This document shows, one piece after another, positions 1-7,438 of a stretch of DNA of 29,172 bases. The position numbers and the translations under genes were made by a program. This stretch comes from CAYRVX01 sp964642165 (GTDB lineage Bacteria; Planctomycetota; Phycisphaerae; SM23-33). Each line of letters opens with the position of its first letter. Positions within the stretch are counted from its first letter, which is position 1. The notes under the pieces were generated by a model. The model had not been told where the DNA came from. It searched no databases and was given only the letters and a program-made list of their open reading frames with translations. The stretch lies in the NCBI GenBank assembly GCA_964642165.1, contig CAZXOC010000067.1, forward strand, positions 1 through 29,172, read 5' to 3'.

Positions 1-1815
1 GTGATCGGCTTCGATTCCATCTCGCTCGGCACGCTGGAGCAGTTCGTCGCCCGCGGCGCCCTGCCGACGGTCGGGCGGCTCATCCGCGAAGGCAGCATCA
101 CGCAGACCTGGCCGTGCTTCCCCATGGAGACGGGCACGAACTGGGCCTGCCTGGCGACCGGCGCCTCGCCGTGGGTGACCGGCTGCAACATGTCGCTCCA
201 CCTGCCGGGCGAGCCGCTGGACGCGTGGCGGCGGGGCTTTCCGGCCGAGCTGTGCAAGGCCGAACAGCTCTGGACCACCGCCCACAAGGCCCACAAGCGC
301 TGCGTCGTGTTCGACTGGGCGCAGTCCTGGCCGCCGGCGTTCGAGGATGGGCTGGTGCACATCGGCGAGGACGGCCGGCCCGACAACGCCATCCGCGCCC
401 TCCAGGAGGTGCGGGCCTACACGACGCACCCGCGGGCGATCGGCCCGCACGTGACGAAGATCGAGCCCGTCCCGGCCGGGCCGGACGCCCCCGAAGGCGC
501 CCTGGCCTTTCCCGTGCCGATCGAACCGGGCCCGGCCAGCCGCTACGAGCGCGTCGAACCGCTGCACGCGCTGATCCTGAGGGCCCCGAGCGGCTGCGAC
601 CGCATTGCCCTGCACGCGTCGGCGGACGCGCCCGAGCCGCTGTTCGTCGTCAAGCCCGGCGAATGGTCCGACTGGACCGTCCATGCGTTCCTCGCCGACG
701 GCCGGCCCGTCCGCGGGAGCCTCCGCGGCAAGTGCCTCCTCCTCGAGCCCAACGCGAGCAAGGTGCACCTCTGCCTCAGCGAGATCTACTGCCAGGACGA
801 CTTCGTGCACCCCGCCTCGCTGGGCCCGGAGCTGATCGAGACGTGCGGGCCGTTCGTCATCCAGTGCTCCCGCCAGCAGGTCGTCCAGGGCGGGGCGAGC
901 GACATCGCGACGTACATGGACGAGCAGCGCCACCTCGCCCGCTGGTGGCGCGATGCGGCCGGGCACGTGCTCGGCTCGCAGGACTGGGACCTGTTCATGC
1001 TGAAGTGGCACGGCCCGGACTGGACCAACCACCTGACGATGTACATGATCGACCCGCGCCACCCGATGTACGAGCCCGAGCGGGCCGAGGAAGGCTGGGC
1101 GCTGTGGGACGAGCTGATGGGCTGGGGGGACGAGATCGTCGCGCGCGTCGTGGAGGCGGCCGGGCCCGATGCGCTCGTGGCGCTGGTGTCCGACCACGGC
1201 GGGGGGACGGAGCTGCCCTTCCCCGGGGGACGGCGCGATCCCAACGCCCTGCTGATCGAGAAGGGCTGGCTCGTTCGCAGCGAGGGTGGCGGCTGCGACT
1301 GGTCGCGCGCGGCGGCCTACGCGCGGGGTCACTACGTCTTCCTCAACGTCAAGGGCCGCGAACCCGAGGGGACCATCGAGCCGGGCGCGGAGTTCGAGCG
1401 CCTGCGCGACGAGATCATCGAGGCCCTGCTGGACTGGAAGGACGCCTCCGGCCGCCATCACTACCGCGTGGTGCTGCCGATGGAGCAGGCCGGTCGTCTC
1501 GCCGTCGGCGGAGACCGCGTGGGCGACGTCTTCCTCGTGCCGGCCCCCGCGCCGCCGGGCGCGAAGATCGACCCCGACGAGTTCCGCCGGACGCACCCTG
1601 TCGAGGAGACCGGCACGTGGGACTGGCCGCGGCTGAACGCCGGCTCGCACCTGGACGATTCGTACTTCGTGCTGGCCGGTCCCGGCGTCCGCTCGGGCTA
1701 TCGCCGCCCGCGACCGACGCTGATCACCAGCGTCGCGCCCACGCTTGCGGCGGCGTGGGGCATCCCCGTGCCCGCGGACGCGGACGGCGCCGTCCTGCGG
1801 GACTTCCTGGAGTAG
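1..1815 (+). CDS. Alkaline-phosphatase-superfamily phosphodiesterase/nucleotide pyrophosphatase-like protein, 5'-truncated by window edge
   Basis: The frame is open from the first base and reads straight into the conserved IGFDS strand, so the GTG at base 1 is probably an internal valine and the true start lies outside the window. The fold is the metal-dependent phosphodiesterase branch of the alkaline phosphatase superfamily (Phosphodiest/AlkP type). D5 would be the first metal ligand. T44 in the TGTN stretch sits where the Thr nucleophile of nucleotide pyrophosphatases lies, and it is followed by the usual LATG. D398-H399 in SDHGGG form the second metal site. The C-terminus (AGPGV, then ITSVAPTLAAAWG and the final DGAVLRDFLE) is the normal end of such proteins, so only the N-terminus is missing. 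No signal peptide is visible in what remains. The substrate cannot be told from sequence; phosphodiester, phosphonate or pyrophosphate bonds are all possible. Confidence 0.85.
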   Translation: MIGFDSISLGTLEQFVARGALPTVGRLIREGSITQTWPCFPMETGTNWACLATGASPWVTGCNMSLHLPGEPLDAWRRGFPAELCKAEQLWTTAHKAHKRCVVFDWAQSWPPAFEDGLVHIGEDGRPDNAIRALQEVRAYTTHPRAIGPHVTKIEPVPAGPDAPEGALAFPVPIEPGPASRYERVEPLHALILRAPSGCDRIALHASADAPEPLFVVKPGEWSDWTVHAFLADGRPVRGSLRGKCLLLEPNASKVHLCLSEIYCQDDFVHPASLGPELIETCGPFVIQCSRQQVVQGGASDIATYMDEQRHLARWWRDAAGHVLGSQDWDLFMLKWHGPDWTNHLTMYMIDPRHPMYEPERAEEGWALWDELMGWGDEIVARVVEAAGPDALVALVSDHGGGTELPFPGGRRDPNALLIEKGWLVRSEGGGCDWSRAAAYARGHYVFLNVKGREPEGTIEPGAEFERLRDEIIEALLDWKDASGRHHYRVVLPMEQAGRLAVGGDRVGDVFLVPAPAPPGAKIDPDEFRRTHPVEETGTWDWPRLNAGSHLDDSYFVLAGPGVRSGYRRPRPTLITSVAPTLAAAWGIPVPADADGAVLRDFLE

Positions 1816-1837
1816 CCACACGGCCTTTCCCTTGAGT

Positions 1838-1869
1838 CGCGTGCCGGAGACGATAGGCTCAGGCACGCG
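1838..1869 (+). repeat. Inverted repeat / hairpin in the gap before the beta-helix gene
   Basis: CGCGTGCC at 1838-1845 is the exact reverse complement of GGCACGCG at 1862-1869. Inside it, GAG (1847-1849) can pair with CTC (1858-1860) after one mismatch, leaving an 8-base loop. It lies 22 bases after the stop of the upstream gene and 51 before the next ATG. There is no T-run after it, so a classical intrinsic terminator is not supported. An attenuator or mRNA-stabilising hairpin is possible, as is chance in GC-rich DNA. Confidence 0.4.
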
Positions 1870-1920
1870 GCTGGACAGGCCGCTCGTCCGTCCGAACCGA
1901 ACTGCACGGGAGCGCCGACA

Positions 1921-4605
1921 ATGCACAACACCGCTCACCTCGCCCTCGTTCTCGCCCTGGGGGTCCTCACAGCCGCCGCCTGCCGGGCCGACGCCGCCAC
2001 GACGCTGCACGTCGCGCCCGACGGCAGCGACCGCAGCCCCGGCACGGCGGCCAAGCCCTTCGCCAAGCTGGAGCAGGCGCGGGACGCGATCCGCGAGCTG
2101 AAGAAGGCCGGGCCCCTGCCCGACGGCGGCGTGGTCGTCGAGCTGCGCGGCGGCCGCTATGAACGGGCCAAGCCGTTCGAGCTGACGGCCGCGGATTCCG
2201 GCACGGAGAAGGCGCCGATCATCTACCGCGCCCGGCCGGGCGAGGAGGTCCGCATCAGCGGCGGCAAGGCCGTCACGGGCTTCCGCCCGGTGAGCGACGC
2301 GGCGGCGTTGAGGCGCCTGGACGAGAAAGCCCGCGGCAAGGTGGTTGCGGCCGACCTGAAGGCCCGGGGCGTCACGGACTATGGGCGGCTCTCGCGCCGC
2401 GGCTTCGCCGAGCCGGAGCGCGCCGCCCACATGGAGCTGTTCTTCGCCGACCGCCCGATGACGCTGGCCCGCTGGCCCAACGACGGCTACGTGACGGTCG
2501 CCTCCCTGCCGAAGGGCAAGAACGCCCGCGTATTCGGATACGCCGGCGACCGGCCGAAGCGGTGGCTCGACGAAGACGACGCGTGGGTGTACGGCTACTG
2601 GTACCACGACTGGGCCGACACGTACATGAAGGTCGAGCGGATCGACCCAGCCGCCGGGACGATAGCGACGCGGGCGCCCGCGCACCGCTACGGCCTTCGG
2701 AAGGGCAAGCGATGGTGCGCGATCAACTGCTTGTCCGAGCTGGACGCCCCCGGCGAGTACTACGTCGACCGGGCCAAGGGCGTGCTGTACTTCTGGCCGC
2801 CGGCGAACGTCGCATCGGGCAAAGCCGTCGTCAGCGTGGCGGGACGGCTCGTCACGATGAGAGACGTCTCGCACGTGACGATCCGCGGGCTCGTCCTGGA
2901 GGCCTGCCGCGGCACGGCCGTGACCATCGACGGCGGACAGCATGCCGCCATCGTCGGCTGCACGATCCGCAACGTCGGCAACCGGGCGGTCCGCGTCACC
3001 GGGCGTGACAACGCCGTGATCGGCTGCGACATCTACGAGACCGGCGACGGCGGCATCTCGCTGTCCGGCGGGGACCGCAGGACGCTCACGCCCGCCCGCC
3101 TGCTGGCCGAGAACAACCACGTCCACGACTACAGCCGGTGGTGTCACACGTACCGCCCGGCCGTGGCGGTCGGCGGGTGCGGGAACCTCGTGCGTCACAA
3201 CCTGCTGCACCACGGGCATCACAACGCCATCCAGCTCGGCGGCAACGACCACGTCCTCGAGTACAACGAGATCCACAGCGTCTGCTGGGACACCGGCGAC
3301 GTGGGGGCGTTCTACATGGGGCGGGACTGGACGGCCCGCGGAACGGTCATCCGGCACAACCACTTCCACCACGTCACCGGCCCGGGCACGCACGGGGCGA
3401 TGGGCGTTTACCTGGACGACCAGGCCAGCGGCATCCACATCGTGGGCAACGTCTTCCACAAGGTCACGCGGGCGATGTTCATCGGCGGCGGCTGCGACAA
3501 CCGCGTGATCAACAACGTCTTCGTGGACTGCAACCCCGCGATGCACATCGACAACCGCGGCATGGGCTGGCAGAAGAAGGCCACCGACGATCCCCGCGGC
3601 ACGCTGCGGACGCGGCTGCGGTCGATGCCGTACCGCAGCGCCCTCTGGTCCAAGCGCTACCCCAACCTGCCGAACATCCTGAACGACGATCCCGGCGTGC
3701 CGAAGCGGAACACCATCCTGCGCAACATCTCCGTCGGCGGCCGCTGGGACGACATCAACCGGCAGACCCGCAAGTACCAGGTGGTCCGGGACAACCTCGT
3801 CGACAAGGCCCCGCACTTCGTCGATGCCGGCAAGGGGGACTTTGGCCTCAAGCCCACCTCGCCGGCGTGGAAGCTCGGCTTCCAGCGCATCCCGATCGAG
3901 AAGATCGGCCTGTACAAGGACGAGCGCCGCGCCTCCTGGCCGGTCGCGCACCGGCCGCGGAATGTCGCCGTCGTGCCCGTGAGGAAGCCCGATCCGTCGG
4001 GGCCGCCGCCGGTCTACGTCGTGCCTCGTTCGCGCGCCGCCGTGGAGATCGACGGCCGCATCGAACCGGGCGAGACTGTCGGCAAGGGCGTTCTCCTCGC
4101 CGAGGGCTTCAACGGCGAGAAGTCGCCGCGGACCAGCCGGGCCTGGCTCCACCACGACGGGACGCACCTGTACGTCGCCTTCGACAACACCGTGCTGGCG
4201 AAACCGCCGATCCGGCGCGACGCCCGGTGGGGCACGAACGACGCCTGCGAGATCGCCCTCCGCGCCGCCGCCGCCGCGACGGCCGCGCCCACCCTCGTCC
4301 TCCGCGGCTACGTCGACGCCGCCGGCACGTTCGAGAGCACAGACGAGGCCGGGGCGCCCGCCGCCGCCGTCGCCAGGGCCCGCCGCGGGGTCCAGTACAG
4401 GGCCCGCGTGGTCTCGCCGACGCGCTGGACGGCCGAGTGGCGAATCCCCTGGGCGTCGCTCGGCGTCGACCCGGCCGGGCACAGGCGGCTCCAGTGCAAC
4501 CTGTCGGTCCGCAAGACGGCCGACGAGCTGTGGCTCCAGTGGCGAAGCACCCGCGGCGACACCCACGCCGTCGAACGTGCCGGCATTCTGAAGCTGGCCG
4601 ATTGA
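1921..4605 (+). CDS. Secreted right-handed beta-helix protein with C-terminal CBM9-like domain
   Basis: This 894-residue protein starts with a Sec-type signal peptide (hydrophobic run LALVLALGVLTAAA, likely cut near ADA at residue 25). A GGGAG ribosome site at 1908-1912 lies 8 bases from the ATG. Residues about 27-110 (HVAPDGSD, then KPFAKLEQA) are the usual entry into DUF1565-type beta-helix proteins. Residues about 310-560 carry the helix coils, with repeated short N-rich turns such as NNVFVDC, RNISVGG and EYNEIHS. From about residue 700 (AVEIDGRIEPGE) to the end comes a beta-sandwich resembling family-9 carbohydrate-binding modules, with DACEIALRA and WRIPWASLGVD. The likely role is binding and cleavage, or modification, of an extracellular polysaccharide. 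Beta-helix proteins include lyases, hydrolases and epimerases, so the reaction stays open. Its 3' end abuts a dehydrogenase relic. Confidence 0.85.
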   Translation: MHNTAHLALVLALGVLTAAACRADAATTLHVAPDGSDRSPGTAAKPFAKLEQARDAIRELKKAGPLPDGGVVVELRGGRYERAKPFELTAADSGTEKAPIIYRARPGEEVRISGGKAVTGFRPVSDAAALRRLDEKARGKVVAADLKARGVTDYGRLSRRGFAEPERAAHMELFFADRPMTLARWPNDGYVTVASLPKGKNARVFGYAGDRPKRWLDEDDAWVYGYWYHDWADTYMKVERIDPAAGTIATRAPAHRYGLRKGKRWCAINCLSELDAPGEYYVDRAKGVLYFWPPANVASGKAVVSVAGRLVTMRDVSHVTIRGLVLEACRGTAVTIDGGQHAAIVGCTIRNVGNRAVRVTGRDNAVIGCDIYETGDGGISLSGGDRRTLTPARLLAENNHVHDYSRWCHTYRPAVAVGGCGNLVRHNLLHHGHHNAIQLGGNDHVLEYNEIHSVCWDTGDVGAFYMGRDWTARGTVIRHNHFHHVTGPGTHGAMGVYLDDQASGIHIVGNVFHKVTRAMFIGGGCDNRVINNVFVDCNPAMHIDNRGMGWQKKATDDPRGTLRTRLRSMPYRSALWSKRYPNLPNILNDDPGVPKRNTILRNISVGGRWDDINRQTRKYQVVRDNLVDKAPHFVDAGKGDFGLKPTSPAWKLGFQRIPIEKIGLYKDERRASWPVAHRPRNVAVVPVRKPDPSGPPPVYVVPRSRAAVEIDGRIEPGETVGKGVLLAEGFNGEKSPRTSRAWLHHDGTHLYVAFDNTVLAKPPIRRDARWGTNDACEIALRAAAAATAAPTLVLRGYVDAAGTFESTDEAGAPAAAVARARRGVQYRARVVSPTRWTAEWRIPWASLGVDPAGHRRLQCNLSVRKTADELWLQWRSTRGDTHAVERAGILKLAD

Positions 4606-4606
4606 G

Positions 4607-4732
4607 GCGCCCCGCGTGGCGCTCGAACCGCTCGTGACGGCGACGCTGCCGCTGTCGCGCTACGCCGAGGGCGTCGAGATGCTCCGCGCCAAGCGGGCGC
4701 TGAAGGTCTGCTTCCTGCCGTGGGCTCCGTAG
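4607..4732 (+). pseudogene. C-terminal relic of a zinc-type (MDR family) alcohol dehydrogenase
   Basis: Immediately after the stop of the beta-helix gene, the frame read from 4607 to the TAG at 4730-4732 encodes about 41 residues. Short pieces such as LEPLVTATLPL, YAEGVEMLR and ALKVCFLPW match in order the closing segment of medium-chain dehydrogenases of the sorbitol/threonine type: the PLVTHRFPL-like strand, the E-AF/AEG-EL helix, and the final LKV-L-P strand. The frame runs into a stop at 4589-4591, so the zinc site and Rossmann domain are absent. No start with a ribosome site is seen. I read it as what is left after a deletion, or after arrival of the upstream gene, cut away the body of the dehydrogenase. 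The resemblance is from my knowledge of the family, not from an alignment. Confidence 0.6.
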
Positions 4733-4751
4733 TCTCGCACGTGCGGCCGCG

Positions 4752-5891
4752 CTACTTGTGCTCCTTCACCAGGCGATCCACCAGCTCCCGGTCGTAGCGG
4801 CAGACGCGGTAGAGGGCCATGCGGCCGCCGTTCCTGCGCTTGTCGGGGGTGCGGAACTCCCAGACGATCTCGCCGCCGGGCGTCACCTCGAAGCAGCGCC
4901 CGGGGTCGGACTCGGCGATGAACGTGTTGCCGTTGGGCAGGCGCTCGTTCGAGCCGCGCGAGGGGGAGTAGAAGCTCTTCGGCGGATCGGCCCGGTACTG
5001 CCAGACGATCTTGCCGGAGACGGGCTCGATCTCCAGCACGCGGGTCCAGCCGCGAACCCGAGTCGAGGCGTTCTGCCCGTTGTCGTAGACGAGGATGTGC
5101 CCGTTGGGCAGCATGGTGGGCATGTGCGGCCCGAGCAGCTCGCCCGGACCCCACGCCCAGACGATCTTGTCCGTCTCGCGGTCGATGACCCAGATCGTGT
5201 CGATGTGGCGGCCGCAGATCAGCAGGTTGCCGGCGCGGAAGCGCTTGTCCTTCTTCGCCGTGGGGTTGTCGGGCAGGACCTCGATCGTGTTGACGTGCGG
5301 CCAGTCGCGGAACTTGTCCGAGGGCGGCATGATCAGCTTGACGCGCCGGGCGAGCTCCTTGGCGTGCGCCTCGACCTTCCACTGCCAGACGGTCTCGTTC
5401 TTCGGCGTCAACTCCACGAGGACGTCGCAGTCGAGCTTGCCCTCGCCGGTGAACGGGTTCGTCATCCTCCGGCGCGAGACGACGATCGTGTGGCCGTTGG
5501 GCAGGCGGGCGAAGTCGTGGTGGGCGCGCATGTCGGCCTTCCAGACGAGCTTGCTGTGCCAGTCCAGCTCGAGGATGCACACGTCCTTGACGATCGCGAT
5601 GAGGTGCCCGCCGCCCTGGAGCTCCGCGTAGTGCCACGTCTTGCCCTGCGGGTAGGCCCACTTGTGGATCTCCTTGCCGTCGAGGTCGATCAGGTGGGCG
5701 ACCTCGGTCTGCCGGCTGGAGTAGAGCCGGTAGCCTTCGTCGCACTTCTCCCGCTTGCAGATCGTCACGCCGTCTCGCTCGTTCGCTTCCTTCTCCCGTT
5801 CCCTGGACATGGCGTTCTCCGTGCTGAGTCCCAGCATCGCCAGATGGAAACACAGCCATCCGGCGGCAGCGCCCGGGACGAACCGTTTCAT
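4752..5891 (-). CDS. Aryl-sulfate sulfotransferase-like beta-propeller protein, secreted
   Basis: This 379-residue protein begins at the ATG at 5891, where AAGGA lies 6 bases upstream and a basic n-region (MKRF) leads into a hydrophobic signal segment. Earlier in-frame starts up to 5948 would lengthen the N-terminus without these signs. The body is a propeller of repeated blades with LPNGHT, LPNGHIL and LPNGNTF turns and strands ending in VWQW, VWAWG and VWEFR. Motifs HHDFARLPNG, HVNTIEVLP and GPHMPTMLPNGH are characteristic of the arylsulfotransferase (ASST) families, which move sulfate between phenols through a histidine intermediate. These conserved histidines are good candidates for active-site residues. 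It is the last gene of a minus-strand set that also holds two sulfatases, 49 bases after the second one. Sulfate transfer is inferred; many such proteins are uncharacterised and might be simple binding propellers. Confidence 0.7.
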   Translation of the reverse strand: MKRFVPGAAAGWLCFHLAMLGLSTENAMSREREKEANERDGVTICKREKCDEGYRLYSSRQTEVAHLIDLDGKEIHKWAYPQGKTWHYAELQGGGHLIAIVKDVCILELDWHSKLVWKADMRAHHDFARLPNGHTIVVSRRRMTNPFTGEGKLDCDVLVELTPKNETVWQWKVEAHAKELARRVKLIMPPSDKFRDWPHVNTIEVLPDNPTAKKDKRFRAGNLLICGRHIDTIWVIDRETDKIVWAWGPGELLGPHMPTMLPNGHILVYDNGQNASTRVRGWTRVLEIEPVSGKIVWQYRADPPKSFYSPSRGSNERLPNGNTFIAESDPGRCFEVTPGGEIVWEFRTPDKRRNGGRMALYRVCRYDRELVDRLVKEHK

Positions 5892-5940
5892 GGGCATTCC
5901 TTTCCGGTCTGGGCCGCGCCCCACATCACGAAGCACGGCG

Positions 5941-7410
5941 CTATCCACGTGCGTTGTCTGCCGCGCCCTGGCGGCCTGGCGGCACGCGTCGCGGGGGTGG
6001 ATTCGCCCGGGACGGCGACGCCTCGTCGCCCTGCGACTTCATCCAGTCTCTGACCCGTTTCCGAAGCGACAGGAGGACCGGGCGGCTCTCGGGCCCGGAC
6101 GCGACGCTGCTCATCTCGTTCGGGTCGCGGCGCAGGTCGAACAGCTCCTCTTCCGCACGATGCTGAAACGTTCGGATGAGCCTTGCGGCGTCGGCGTTCG
6201 TCCCGGCTCTTTCGACCCAGGTGTCCCAGATGTCCTTGTGATCCGCCCCCGGCGCCCGCGTGAAGTGCGTGGTGTAGGTGTTCTGCGGCTTGAGATTGAG
6301 TATGTACTTGTGCGTGCGCGTGCGAACGCAGCGCATCGGGTAGTCGTTCATGTTCCCGTCCCCGACGTGCGCGGCGAAGACGGCGTCGCGGTGGTCCTTC
6401 GCGCGGCCGAGGAGGACCGGCAGGAAGCTGCGCCCGTCCAGGCCGCCCGGCGCCTTGCCGCCCCCGGCCTCCACGAACGTCGGGAGGACATCGACGAGCG
6501 AGACCATCGCCTGGCAGACCGTGCCCGGCTTGACCCTGCCCGGCCAGCGGGCGACGAACGGCACGCGAAGGCCCGCGTCGTAGAGGTTCCACTTCGCGTG
6601 AGGCCATTCCGGGCCCTGGTCCGACGTGTAGAGGAACAGCGTGCTGTCCTCCAGGCCGTGCTTCCTCACGGCGGCGAGGCACCGGCCCAGGCGCCGGTCC
6701 ATCGAGGTGATGTCCTGGTAGTACCGCGCCATGCCCCGGCGTGTGGCCTCGGTGTCGACGAGGTAGGGCGGCAGCTTCAGCGCGGCCGCGTCGTACGTGC
6801 GGTTCGCCTCCCAGTACACGTGCGGCGCCGACGCGGCGAGGATGAGACACAGGGGCTGATCGCGGTGCTCGCGGACGTGCCGGGCCAGGAGCCTCTCCAC
6901 CGCCGCGGTGTCGAGCCCTTCCTCACGGTAGCGCCGCTTGAATGCCGTCCTGGTCAGGCTCGCGCGCACGTGCTCGAAGGGGAACACCTCCCGCGGCCTG
7001 ACGTGGACCTTGTGGGCGAGCACCACGCGGTAGCCCAGCGGGCGGAGGTAATGCGGCAGGCTTTTCGTGCCCGGGCGGGCGCGCGAGTGGTTCCCGGCGG
7101 CGCCGTTGCGCATCGGCATCAGCCCGGTGTACAGCACCGACCGGGACGGCGTGCAGGTGGGGGAGCCGGCGAAGACGTGGGTGAACCGCATGCCCTCGGC
7201 GGCGAGACGGTCGAGGTTCGGGGTGCGGACCTGGCGATTGCCGTAGCAGCCGGCGTACTCCCAGCCGTGATCGTCGGAAAGGAACACGATGATGTTCGGC
7301 TTGCCTGCGGCGGCGGGCCTCGACGCCCGGATCGCCGCGGGGGCCGCCAGGGCGGCGGTCCCCAACCCCACGCGCTTCAGGAAGTCCCTTCGTGAAGGCC
7401 GTCTCGTCAT
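5941..7410 (-). CDS. Tat-exported sulfatase, N-sulfoglucosamine sulfohydrolase (SGSH)-like
   Basis: This 489-residue sulfatase starts with a twin-arginine signal (RRDFLK at 7-12, then a weakly hydrophobic Ala-rich run). D46 and D47 (FLSDDHG) are calcium ligands. C86 in CTPSR is the cysteine converted to formylglycine, followed by the expected VLYTG. TSDQGPEWP is the second metal and active-site loop. The stretches KVHVRPREVFPF and YPMRCVRTRTHKYILNL parallel human heparan N-sulfatase (GKKHVGPETVYPF and YPMRSVQHR), so I place it near SGSH rather than arylsulfatase A. The reaction would be hydrolysis of a sulfate or sulfamate from a sugar outside the cytoplasmic membrane. It lies 28 bases after the glycoside hydrolase gene and 49 before the ASST-like gene. 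Tat export suits an enzyme that is folded and matured in the cytoplasm. The exact substrate is not known. Confidence 0.85.
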   Translation of the reverse strand: MTRRPSRRDFLKRVGLGTAALAAPAAIRASRPAAAGKPNIIVFLSDDHGWEYAGCYGNRQVRTPNLDRLAAEGMRFTHVFAGSPTCTPSRSVLYTGLMPMRNGAAGNHSRARPGTKSLPHYLRPLGYRVVLAHKVHVRPREVFPFEHVRASLTRTAFKRRYREEGLDTAAVERLLARHVREHRDQPLCLILAASAPHVYWEANRTYDAAALKLPPYLVDTEATRRGMARYYQDITSMDRRLGRCLAAVRKHGLEDSTLFLYTSDQGPEWPHAKWNLYDAGLRVPFVARWPGRVKPGTVCQAMVSLVDVLPTFVEAGGGKAPGGLDGRSFLPVLLGRAKDHRDAVFAAHVGDGNMNDYPMRCVRTRTHKYILNLKPQNTYTTHFTRAPGADHKDIWDTWVERAGTNADAARLIRTFQHRAEEELFDLRRDPNEMSSVASGPESRPVLLSLRKRVRDWMKSQGDEASPSRANPPPRRVPPGRQGAADNARG

Positions 7411-7438
7411 GGCATCTCCCGTGGCCGATCGCCGGGTC

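Noticed and set aside
590..4590. Numerous short Arg/Ser/Ala/Pro-rich frames on both strands in the first 4.6 kb
   Set aside because: They are shadow frames of the phosphodiesterase and beta-helix genes, with no ribosome sites or conserved motifs.
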